In this document: positions 1-5,594 of the stretch, one piece after another
Position numbering within the stretch: the stretch's first letter is position 1
How the letters are laid out: every line of letters starts with the position of its first letter
From: an uncultured Lachnospiraceae bacterium
GTDB taxonomy: Bacteria; Bacillota; Clostridia; Lachnospirales; Lachnospiraceae
Direction: 5' to 3'
DNA: 5,594 nt
Assembly (NCBI GenBank): GCA_945485625.1
Contig: CALYSH010000116.1
Location: forward strand, 1 to 5,594
Translations under genes and position numbers: made by a program
Notes under the pieces: generated by a model
Told to the model about the DNA's origin: nothing
Databases searched by the model: none
The model's input: only the letters and a program-made list of their open reading frames with translations

Positions 1-20
1 CCTGAGGGGGGAAAAAGGAC

Positions 21-49
21 TAGACGCACTATCTGTGCTGTGTTAGTAT
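21..49 (+). promoter_or_regulatory. Putative extended -10 promoter for the transketolase genes
   Basis: TAGACG (21-26) matches the -35 consensus at four of six positions. It is followed after 17 bp by TAGTAT (44-49), which matches the -10 consensus at four of six. A TG at 41-42 sits one base before that hexamer, as in extended -10 promoters. Transcription would start near 56, leaving about 50 nt of leader before the ATG at 107. The hexamers are weak, and a real promoter could lie upstream of the window. Bases 1-20 show only a G-run followed by an A-run, with no recognisable gene. Confidence 0.35.
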
Positions 50-96
50 AGAAGTATGATTTTGAACGCGTTAGCCTGCTTTAAGGGCGGCAGAAT

Positions 97-101
97 GGAG
101 G
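97..101 (+). promoter_or_regulatory. Ribosome binding site fixing the transketolase N-subunit start
   Basis: GGAGG lies 5 nt before the ATG at 107. It overlaps the alternative ATG at 95, and the frame's first ATG at 56 has no such site in front of it. This makes 107 the best start. It also agrees with the protein, because family similarity begins only around NNLELQKMANEVRK. Confidence 0.8.
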
Positions 102-106
102 AAACA

Positions 107-934
107 ATGAACAATTTAGAACTGCAAAAAATGGCGAATGAAGTTCGCAAGGGCATTGTAACCGCAGTTCACAGTGCAAAGGCCGGACATCCCGGTGGAT
201 CTCTTTCCGCAGCAGATGTATTTACTTACCTGTATTTCGAAGAAATGAATATTGACCCTGCCAATCCCGACAAGGAAGACAGGGACCGTTTCGTATTGTC
301 CAAGGGTCATACAGCACCCGGTCTGTATTCCGCTCTGGCAAACAGAGGCTATTTCCCGGTAGAGGATCTGACCACCTTAAGAAAGCTTGGTTCTTATTTA
401 CAGGGTCATCCCTGCATTCACATTCCCGGCGTGGATATGTCCTCCGGTTCTCTGGGTCAGGGTATCTCCGCGGCAGTGGGCATGGCTCTCGGCGGAAAGC
501 TGGATGAGAAGGATTTCCGTGTGTACACCGTGCTTGGTGACGGTGAGATTCAGGAAGGCCAGGTATGGGAGGCTGCTATGTTCGCCGGCTTCCGTAAGCT
601 GGATAACCTGTGCGTTATCGTAGATAATAACAACCTTCAGATTGACGGACCCATCGATGAGGTTTGCTCTCCTTATCCCATCGACAAGAAGTTTGAAGCA
701 TTCAACTTCCATGTAATCAACTGCAGCGCACATGACTTTGATGAACTCAGAGCTGCCTTTAAGGAAGCAAGAGAGACCAAGGGCATGCCTACCTGCATCG
801 TAGTACACAGTGTAAAGGGCAAAGGTGTTTCCTTCATGGAGAACAAGGCCGGCTGGCATGGCAAGGCTCCCAATGATGAGGAGTACGCAGTAGCAATGGC
901 AGACCTTGAGAAGATTGGTGCAGAATTAAAGTAA
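107..934 (+). CDS. Transketolase, N-terminal (ThDP-binding) subunit
   Basis: This is the N-terminal half of a split transketolase, a cytosolic enzyme that moves two-carbon ketol units between sugar phosphates in the non-oxidative pentose phosphate pathway. It must pair with the C-terminal subunit encoded next. The 275-residue product has the thiamine diphosphate motif GDGE (144-147) followed by the NNN at 174-176, which together hold Mg and the diphosphate. The active-site histidines of the family are visible: H28 in AGHPGGS, H68 in SKGHT, H101 in GHP and H251 in WHGKAP. The length equals the first domain of a full transketolase (about 660 residues), so this is a natural subunit rather than a truncation. 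The start at 107 is chosen from its Shine-Dalgarno site; the frame is open back to an ATG at 56. The related pyruvate dehydrogenase E1 and DXS families are less likely given the SKGH and GHP motifs. Confidence 0.95.
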   Translation: MNNLELQKMANEVRKGIVTAVHSAKAGHPGGSLSAADVFTYLYFEEMNIDPANPDKEDRDRFVLSKGHTAPGLYSALANRGYFPVEDLTTLRKLGSYLQGHPCIHIPGVDMSSGSLGQGISAAVGMALGGKLDEKDFRVYTVLGDGEIQEGQVWEAAMFAGFRKLDNLCVIVDNNNLQIDGPIDEVCSPYPIDKKFEAFNFHVINCSAHDFDELRAAFKEARETKGMPTCIVVHSVKGKGVSFMENKAGWHGKAPNDEEYAVAMADLEKIGAELK

Positions 935-969
935 AGTGTTGGAAATAACGGAAAGGCGTGGTAAAGAAA

Positions 970-1908
970 ATGGCAGATGTGAAGAAGATTGCAACCCGTG
1001 AAAGCTACGGTAATGCATTAAAGGAATTAGCAGAAGAATTCCCCGAATTAGTGGTATTGGATGCTGACCTTGCAGAGGCAACCAAAACCGGTATTTTTAA
1101 GAAGGCATATCCTGACCGCCATATTGACTGCGGTATCGCTGAGTGTAACATGGTTGGTGTTGCTGCCGGCCTGTCCCTGGTAGGAAAGATTCCCTTCGTA
1201 AGCTCCTTTGCAATGTTTGCGGCAGGACGTGCTTACGAGCAGGTTCGTAACTCTATAGGATATCCTCATTTGAATGTAAAGATTGGCGCTACCCATGCAG
1301 GTATTTCTGTAGGTGAGGATGGTGCAACCCATCAGTGTAACGAGGATCTGGCTCTCATGAGAACCATCCCCGGAATGGTAGTTATGTGCCCCTCCGATGA
1401 TGTAGAAGCAAAGGCTGCCGTTCGTGCGGCATTGGAGTATCAGGGACCCGTGTACATCCGTTTCGGACGTGCGGCAGTACCTGTAATCAATGATAAGCCG
1501 GGCTACAAGTTTGAGATCGGCAAGGGTACTGTGGTTCGTCCCGGTAAGGATGTTACCATTGTTGCTACCGGTATCTGTGTAGATTCCGCTCTTGGCGCAG
1601 CAGAAAAGCTGGCAGCAGACGGCATTGATGCAGAGGTAGTAAATATCTGTACCATCAAGCCTCTGGATGAGGAATTAATTATCGCAAGTGCAAAGAAGAC
1701 CGGCAAGGTGGTAACCGTTGAGGAGCATTCCGTCATCGGCGGTCTTGGCAGTGCAGTATGTGACTGCCTGAGTGCAAAGCTTCCTACTCCCGTAAAGAAG
1801 CTTGGTATGCAGGATATCTTCGGCGAGTCCGGTTCCGCAGCTGCTCTGATTGAGAAGTATGGTCTGGATGCAGCCGGCGTATACAAGTCCGTAAAGGAAT
1901 TTGTGTAA
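970..1908 (+). CDS. Transketolase, C-terminal subunit
   Basis: This is the partner half of the split transketolase: a pyrimidine-binding domain (about residues 5-165) followed by the transketolase C-terminal domain (about 190-305). E58 in GIAECNM matches the glutamate that activates thiamine diphosphate. H109, D117 and H121 in the THAGISVGEDGATHQ stretch match substrate-binding residues of known transketolases. R10 and R164/R167 are likely sugar-phosphate binders. The DADL at 31-34 stands where full-length enzymes usually have SADL. The product is 312 residues from the ATG at 970, normal for this subunit. A GTG at 958 would add four residues (MVKK). GGAAAGG at 950-956 sits too close to the GTG for its core and rather far from the ATG, so the start is uncertain. 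The gap after the N-subunit stop is 35 nt (23 nt to the GTG), with no terminator between them, so one mRNA and balanced subunit production are likely. Confidence 0.94.
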   Translation: MADVKKIATRESYGNALKELAEEFPELVVLDADLAEATKTGIFKKAYPDRHIDCGIAECNMVGVAAGLSLVGKIPFVSSFAMFAAGRAYEQVRNSIGYPHLNVKIGATHAGISVGEDGATHQCNEDLALMRTIPGMVVMCPSDDVEAKAAVRAALEYQGPVYIRFGRAAVPVINDKPGYKFEIGKGTVVRPGKDVTIVATGICVDSALGAAEKLAADGIDAEVVNICTIKPLDEELIIASAKKTGKVVTVEEHSVIGGLGSAVCDCLSAKLPTPVKKLGMQDIFGESGSAAALIEKYGLDAAGVYKSVKEFV

Positions 1909-1938
1909 GCTCTGTTTATAATCGAATAGGTATCATAG

Positions 1939-1988
1939 GCCCTTCCCGTTTCGTCGGCGCATGACGCTCACCGCGGGGAGGGCTTTTT
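1939..1988 (+). terminator. Intrinsic terminator of the transketolase operon
   Basis: GCCCTTCCCG (1939-1948) pairs with CGGGGAGGGC (1974-1983) over 10 bp with a single G-U pair. The loop contains a further small GCG/CGC helix (1957-1959 with 1965-1967). Five Ts follow at 1984-1988. It begins 30 nt after the C-subunit stop. There is no A-run before the left arm, so it should act on the + strand only. Confidence 0.9.
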
Positions 1989-2022
1989 GCATCCCGCACC
2001 GCAGGCAAAATGGGGCGTTTAC

Positions 2023-2051
2023 TTGATTTTCCATGGGAATCATTGTATAAT
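2023..2051 (+). promoter_or_regulatory. Sigma-A-type promoter for rpe
   Basis: TTGATT (2023-2028, four of six consensus) and a perfect TATAAT (2046-2051) are separated by the ideal 17 bp. The expected transcription start is near 2058. The promoter lies between the transketolase terminator and the epimerase gene, so rpe should be transcribed on its own. The next start codon with a good ribosome site is at 2197, giving a leader of about 140 nt. Confidence 0.8.
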
Positions 2052-2063
2052 ACCAAGGGTATA

Positions 2064-2090
2064 CTGAGGGCATGTCAGACAGGCCCGCAG
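2064..2090. repeat. 27-bp near-perfect inverted repeat just downstream of the rpe promoter
   Basis: The arms read CTG-a-GGGC-a-TGTC and GACA-g-GCCC-g-CAG around a central A at 2077. Eleven of thirteen position pairs are complementary, and the two exceptions are both A opposite G. It starts about 6 bp after the predicted transcription start. That is a typical place for a repressor operator, though the same bases could fold as an RNA hairpin. The symmetry is directly visible; any binding protein is unknown. Confidence 0.6.
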
Positions 2091-2105
2091 GGAATTGGGG
2101 CTTTT
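2081..2105 (+). other. Weak leader hairpin with short T-run, alternative to the inverted repeat
   Basis: AGGCCC (2081-2086) can pair with GGGCTT (2098-2103) across an 11-nt loop, with one G-U pair. A run of four Ts covers 2102-2105. Its left arm is also part of the right arm of the inverted repeat at 2064-2090, so the two folds exclude each other. The stem is short and the T-run partly inside it, so real terminator activity is doubtful. Confidence 0.25.
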
Positions 2106-2184
2106 GAACGAAGGATAAATCAGTTTCTGCAGCAATGAAGGAAAATGGGGTTCTTTGATAGCGGAAACGGAATAATCGTAAGAG

Positions 2185-2190
2185 AGAGGG
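2185..2190 (+). promoter_or_regulatory. Ribosome binding site fixing the rpe start
   Basis: AGAGGG ends 6 nt before the ATG at 2197. The TTG at 2191, which could be read as a start two codons earlier, directly abuts this site and so cannot be served by it. The start is therefore 2197. Confidence 0.8.
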
Positions 2191-2196
2191 TTGCAC

Positions 2197-2850
2197 ATGA
2201 ATATTTTGTCATCGTCAATTTTGGCGGCTGATTTTTGGAAACTTGGGGAGGATATTGCCTGCGTAGAACGGACAGAGTGCAGGTATCTGCATATCGATGT
2301 GATGGATGGGGTGTTTGTGCCTGCCATCTCTTTCGGCATGCCGGTGATCAAAAGTATCCGGAGGAGAACAGATTTGTTCTTTGATGTACACTTGATGATT
2401 GTGGAACCGGAGAAATATGTGGAAGAATTTGCCCAGTGCGGGGCAGACCTGATAAACTTTCATCTGGAGGCTACTGAGTGCCCGGAGCAGGTCATTTCAA
2501 AAATTCGGAAAACCGGGAAAAAGGCGGGAATCACCATAAAGCCGGGAACGCCCGCTGAGGCAGTATTTCCCTATCTGTCCGAAGTGGACATGGTACTGGT
2601 GATGACGGTGGAGCCGGGCTTTGGCGGACAGAAGCTGATGCTGGAGTGCCTGGAGAAGGTTCGCACCATTCGCAAATATGCGGAGGAGAAGCACCTGCCC
2701 ATTGATATTCAGGTGGATGGCGGAATCAAGAAGGATAATGTTCATCTTGCATTGGAAGCCGGTGCCAATGTGATTGTGGCAGGCTCGGCAATTTTCCGGG
2801 AGGACGCGGAAGCAAACATCAGGGCTTTTCTGGATGCTATGGCAGAATAG
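2197..2850 (+). CDS. rpe: Ribulose-phosphate 3-epimerase
   Basis: This cytosolic enzyme interconverts D-ribulose 5-phosphate and D-xylulose 5-phosphate, the latter being a substrate of the transketolase encoded upstream. The 217-residue product has the usual length of this TIM-barrel family and all its signatures: SSSILAADF (5-13), HIDVMDGVFVP (32-42), DVHLM (63-67), VEPGFGGQ (138-145) and VDGGI (173-177). H32, D34, H65 and D174 correspond to the metal ligands, with D34 and D174 as the acid-base pair. AGSAIF (195-200) forms the phosphate-binding end. The gene has its own promoter and a hairpin behind it, so it appears monocistronic. None of its ten arginine codons is CGT, the codon favoured in the transketolase C-subunit, suggesting weaker expression. 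Allulose-6-phosphate epimerase is a close relative that sequence reading cannot fully exclude, but the context favours Rpe. Confidence 0.95.
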   Translation: MNILSSSILAADFWKLGEDIACVERTECRYLHIDVMDGVFVPAISFGMPVIKSIRRRTDLFFDVHLMIVEPEKYVEEFAQCGADLINFHLEATECPEQVISKIRKTGKKAGITIKPGTPAEAVFPYLSEVDMVLVMTVEPGFGGQKLMLECLEKVRTIRKYAEEKHLPIDIQVDGGIKKDNVHLALEAGANVIVAGSAIFREDAEANIRAFLDAMAE

Positions 2851-2864
2851 GATTACGGGATAAC

Positions 2865-2893
2865 AAGAACGAGTGTGTTACATTCTCGTTTTT
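2865..2893 (+). terminator. Probable intrinsic terminator after rpe
   Basis: AACGAG (2868-2873) pairs with CTCGTT (2885-2890), and the helix can grow inward through TGT/ACA with a two-T bulge. Outward pairing with AAG (2865-2867) would use up the T-run at 2889-2893. The hairpin lies 17 nt after the rpe stop. The stem is less GC-rich than the transketolase terminator, so some read-through into the next gene is possible. Confidence 0.6.
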
Positions 2894-2905
2894 GTATATA
2901 TTGTT

Positions 2906-2911
2906 AAGGAG
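2906..2911 (+). promoter_or_regulatory. Ribosome binding site of the FecR/WG-repeat gene
   Basis: AAGGAG lies 11 nt before the ATG at 2923, slightly longer spacing than ideal. TATATT at 2897-2902 resembles a -10 box, but it has no good -35 partner and would start the transcript at the ribosome site itself. No convincing promoter is visible for this gene in the 72-nt gap. Confidence 0.65.
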
Positions 2912-2922
2912 ACCAACAAAAG

Positions 2923-5594
2923 ATGAAAAAGAAAACAGGAATCATCGTGGGAGGCGTGGTCGTAGCGCTCCTGGCAATTGTGGGAATTGTCCTGGCCATT
3001 GTGTTTGGCATGAAGGGCAAAGGGTACCGCAGCATTAAGGTTTACAAGGTAAACGGTACGGTAACACTGGACCGTACAGGCGCAGGAAGCATGGACGCGT
3101 ACGAGAATCTTCTGCTTCAGGCCGAGGATGTGTTGAAGGTAGGTAGTGTAAGCTATAGCTGCCTTTTGATGGACGAGGACAAGTATGCCTTGGTGGAAGA
3201 GGAAACCCAGCTAACCATTGAAGCAAGCGGAAAGGGAGAGGATACCCGGACCAATGTAGTAGTGAACAAGGGTGGGGTTTGTTTTGATATTCAGAAGAAA
3301 TTGAATGAGAACTCTTCCTTTGAGGTTACAACCTCCAATGCAGTCATGGCAGTTCGCGGTACAGCCTTCCGCGTGCAGACCGGGCTGGATGAGAAGGCAA
3401 AGCCAATCACCAGAGTCAGTGTGGTTCGCGGAGCAGTTTCCGTAAAGAACCTATCTACCGGTGAGGAGATTATCCTCCAGGCTGGTGAGGAGGCAGTGGT
3501 TTGCACGGACGAAGAGCAGAATAAGGAAGTGATTCGTGTAACTTCCCCCATTGATTATTCTGTAATGCCGGAGTATTCTGTTGATTTCTTTGAAAATGGC
3601 GGAGAAGCTTTGGGCACCGAGGCGGAAAACAACGGAGAAGAAAATGAAGTGGGAACCGGTGAGGAAACGAACCCGGTGGAGCCGGAACGCAAGGTAGCCT
3701 CTGTTGCAGAATATATTGCGGCGCAGTATGATTATGCCGGACCCTTCCATGAAGGCTATGCGGTAGTAGGCCGCAAAGACGGTGAAAGCATGAAGTATTT
3801 TTATATCAATACTTCCGGTGAGGTGATTAGCGGGGAGTATGACTGGGCGGGTTGTTTCTCGGAGGGAATGGCTGCCGTCGGTTATATTGTTGAGGGAACG
3901 GAATACCAGACCTATTACAACTATGGATACATTGATACCACAGGCAGGGAAGTCGTTCCGCTGACATATAAGTCGTCCCTGGCACCGGCTCCTTTTTATA
4001 AGGGATATGCTGCTATCTCAGAAGAAATACAGGGCAAATATAATGAGGAGTGGGGATATACCCCCATTTATGAGATGTCCTATCTTATTGACAAGTCCGG
4101 CAACCGGATGCCCTATGTGCAGACGGTGGACTTGGGCAAGGGTGATGATTATCCTTCAGGCAGCAGGGTGTTGTCATTACGGGACGATTTGAATGCGGAA
4201 AATACCTGGAATGATGTGCAGAATGCCAGAATCGGACTTGCGGATTTCCCTGTAGGGGTAACGAATTCGGAGGAAGGACGTGTCTACATCATCGGGGAAG
4301 ATTTACAGGTGATTCGTACCATGGAAGTCAAGGATGGATATCTGTCCCGCCTTTATGACGAGGATTTCAATACAATTGGGTATTATTATGATACGGAGGA
4401 TCAGACCTGTTTCCTGAATCTGTCCTATGAAACGGAACTGACTTTCGATTATCCGGGAGTTCGGCAGGTTACAGAAAAACTGTATAAGGTTACAGTGGGA
4501 AATGAGTGCATCTTGTTGGATGAGAGCGGACAGGAGGTGCTCCGCATAAACGGTAATGTCAATGTGTATGAGTCCTATCTTGTTGTGACGAAAACACTGG
4601 ATGATTTTTATGAACCGGCTGTAACGATTTGCGATATGAGCGGAAACCCTCTGAGCGAGAGCTATTACGGAATCAGGCCGATTGGTCAAACATACAGTAA
4701 TTCATCAAAGGTGGATGGATTTAAGGGCTTTATCTGTACCAAGGATACCGGATATATTGCTTGTTATGCCGTGTTGGATACTCAGTTAAATGAAGTATTT
4801 TCTGTAATGTGCCGCTCAATCAATAATTTATCCTACTATGAGAATGATAAGAATATTCCCACCGATTATTATTATATTGAGGATGGGGAGACTCAGGAGG
4901 ATTACGTACGATATATCGCAGATGGAAAAGGAAAATTCCTTTTTGAACTGCCCCCTATGGGCTACTATGCGCAGAGCCTGTTTGACCGCGTCGTTGCCAC
5001 CACTGTAAGTCAATATACCTGGAGTGACGGCAGTACCGGTTCCGGAGCATTGGTTTATTCCATGGATGGAAAGGTGCTGAAGGAGCTGCCGGGATCAGAC
5101 GGTGTATATGCCCTTGGTGAGATTGATGGGAAAAAGGTGGCATACAGCTGTCGATATGAAAATGGTGATTATACATATGATGGATTCCTTGTGGAGGAGA
5201 ATGGAATTGTACCGGTATATGTGAATGTGGATGCGAAAAGCTGGTCCTATGATCCACCGGAAGCTTCGGATGAAGCCGGGAAGATTCTGGCACAGAACGG
5301 AGAAAACCTGATCCGCCAAGCACAGGACGGTACGGTTATCCTGTTTGTGGACAATCAGAAGATAGAAAATGCGGAAGCACTTTCCCTTCCTTATGCAGGT
5401 GCTTATTTGTCCGCAACCGAATATGTGGGTGAGTGGGAATGGAGTATGGAAGCGCAACAGTATACGCTGCGAAGAGTGGAGGACGGTAGCGCAATCAGCC
5501 AGACCTACAAGTACATGGGCGTTCTGAGTGAAGAGAAAATGAGCTTTTGCAACAGCGACGGCAAATGGGGATATCTGAAGGTGGAGCTGGAATA
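2923..5594 (+). CDS. Membrane-anchored FecR-domain protein with WG-type repeats (3' end cut)
   Basis: The frame is open from the ATG at 2923 to the window edge, 890 complete codons plus TA-. If the next base is A or G the protein ends there; otherwise it continues. Residues 1-6 are MKKKTG, followed by one hydrophobic segment (about 7-29) with no obvious cleavage site. This suggests an uncleaved anchor with the rest outside the membrane. Residues about 38-195 form a FecR-like domain: VNGTV (43-47), a middle strand-rich part, then the hallmark AVRGTAFRV (143-151) and VSVVRGAVSV (165-174). An acidic E/N/G-rich linker covers about 225-252. From about 265 onward come degenerate WG-type beta repeats, for example FHEGYAVVGRKDG (275-287) and FSEGMAAVGY (312-321), ending in DGKWGY (879-884). 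Twelve cysteines lie outside the anchor. FecR normally relays a signal to a sigma factor, but no sigma-factor or TonB-receptor gene is visible here. The specific function is unknown. Confidence 0.85.
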   Translation, partial: MKKKTGIIVGGVVVALLAIVGIVLAIVFGMKGKGYRSIKVYKVNGTVTLDRTGAGSMDAYENLLLQAEDVLKVGSVSYSCLLMDEDKYALVEEETQLTIEASGKGEDTRTNVVVNKGGVCFDIQKKLNENSSFEVTTSNAVMAVRGTAFRVQTGLDEKAKPITRVSVVRGAVSVKNLSTGEEIILQAGEEAVVCTDEEQNKEVIRVTSPIDYSVMPEYSVDFFENGGEALGTEAENNGEENEVGTGEETNPVEPERKVASVAEYIAAQYDYAGPFHEGYAVVGRKDGESMKYFYINTSGEVISGEYDWAGCFSEGMAAVGYIVEGTEYQTYYNYGYIDTTGREVVPLTYKSSLAPAPFYKGYAAISEEIQGKYNEEWGYTPIYEMSYLIDKSGNRMPYVQTVDLGKGDDYPSGSRVLSLRDDLNAENTWNDVQNARIGLADFPVGVTNSEEGRVYIIGEDLQVIRTMEVKDGYLSRLYDEDFNTIGYYYDTEDQTCFLNLSYETELTFDYPGVRQVTEKLYKVTVGNECILLDESGQEVLRINGNVNVYESYLVVTKTLDDFYEPAVTICDMSGNPLSESYYGIRPIGQTYSNSSKVDGFKGFICTKDTGYIACYAVLDTQLNEVFSVMCRSINNLSYYENDKNIPTDYYYIEDGETQEDYVRYIADGKGKFLFELPPMGYYAQSLFDRVVATTVSQYTWSDGSTGSGALVYSMDGKVLKELPGSDGVYALGEIDGKKVAYSCRYENGDYTYDGFLVEENGIVPVYVNVDAKSWSYDPPEASDEAGKILAQNGENLIRQAQDGTVILFVDNQKIENAEALSLPYAGAYLSATEYVGEWEWSMEAQQYTLRRVEDGSAISQTYKYMGVLSEEKMSFCNSDGKWGYLKVELE
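3034..3507 (+). other. FecR-like domain region of the surface protein
   Basis: This segment encodes residues 38-195, directly after the membrane anchor. It reads as a run of short beta strands: IKVYKVNGTVTL, then a degenerate stretch with ALVEEETQLTIEA, then FEVTTSNAVMAVRGTAFRV and VSVVRGAVSVKN followed by GEEIILQAGEEAVV. The (A/V)VRGTxFxV core and the following VxxGxVxV strand are the most conserved parts of the FecR family (Pfam FecR), so the domain call is firm. The N-terminal limit is approximate. Confidence 0.8.
3715..5594 (+). repeat. Degenerate WG-type beta-repeat array within the surface protein
   Basis: Residues about 265-890 repeat a pattern of aromatic strand, turn and strand. The turn carries a D/N-x-S/T/D-G signature: NTSG (296-299), DTTG (338-341), DKSG (390-393), DESG (533-536), DMSG (571-574), SMDG (713-716) and NSDG (877-880). 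Many gaps are about 40-50 residues or larger, as if intermediate copies have decayed. The first three units and the last (KWGY) are the clearest. This fits the WG/KWG repeat family, whose molecular role is largely unknown; binding to other proteins or glycans is only a guess. Confidence 0.65.

Noticed and set aside
56..106. Upstream extension of the transketolase N-subunit from the ATG at 56
   Set aside because: No ribosome site precedes it, it coincides with the predicted transcription start, and the added 17 residues do not resemble the family. GGAGG at 97-101 supports the ATG at 107.
398..859. 153-codon reverse-strand open frame within the transketolase N-subunit gene
   Set aside because: It is fully antisense to a well-recognised gene, has no family motifs, and arises from the codon bias of the real frame.
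2072..2107. Short upstream ORF (11 codons, MSDRPAGNWGF) in the rpe leader
   Set aside because: GAGGG lies only one base before its ATG, too close to work as a ribosome site, and it sits inside the inverted repeat. No run of identical codons suggests a leader peptide.
2040..2351. Reverse-strand open frames across the rpe leader and 5' end
   Set aside because: They overlap a strong forward promoter, leader and gene start, show no recognisable domain, and extend antisense into rpe coding sequence.
2923..3507. Classical iron-dicitrate signalling (FecR of a FecIR pair)
   Set aside because: No sigma-factor or TonB-dependent receptor gene is present in the window, and the N-terminal cytoplasmic part is only about six residues, too short for an anti-sigma domain.
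4303..4689. 128-codon reverse-strand open frame within the surface-protein gene
   Set aside because: It lies opposite a long continuous forward frame with consistent repeat motifs, and shows no ribosome site or recognisable domain.

Overview
The window looks like chromosomal DNA from an anaerobic Bacillota bacterium, most likely a Lachnospiraceae-type clostridium. That is inferred from the purine-rich Shine-Dalgarno sites, the split two-subunit transketolase, the style of the Rpe sequence (SFGMPVIKSIR) and the single-membrane type of anchored surface protein; no species can be named. All four genes read on the + strand, and nothing mobile, no tRNA, no rRNA and no CRISPR array was seen.

Region 1 (about 20-1990) is a transketolase transcription unit. 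A weak extended -10 promoter precedes the N-terminal subunit (ThDP pyrophosphate-binding half, start at 107). The C-terminal subunit (pyrimidine-binding half plus C-terminal domain) follows after a short gap. A strong GC-rich hairpin with a T5 tail closes the unit. The two chains together make one transketolase.

Region 2 (about 2020-2895) is a separate unit for ribulose-phosphate 3-epimerase. It has a good sigma-A-type promoter (TTGATT, 17 bp, TATAAT) and a leader of about 140 nt. A 27-bp near-perfect inverted repeat lies just after the predicted transcription start. A hairpin with a T-run follows the gene. Transketolase and epimerase are both enzymes of the non-oxidative pentose phosphate pathway. 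The split into two units is supported by the terminator and promoter between them and by very different arginine codon use.

Region 3 (2923 to the window end) is one long open frame of at least 890 codons. It encodes a membrane-anchored protein with a FecR-like domain, an acidic linker and a long array of WG-type beta repeats. It is cut at the window edge with its last codon reading TA-, so the stop may lie one base outside. It is the least understood gene here and the best candidate for something unusual: a FecR fold without visible sigma-factor or TonB partners, joined to a repeat domain predicted to face outside the cell. The window does not show a complete new system; the other genes are ordinary central metabolism.
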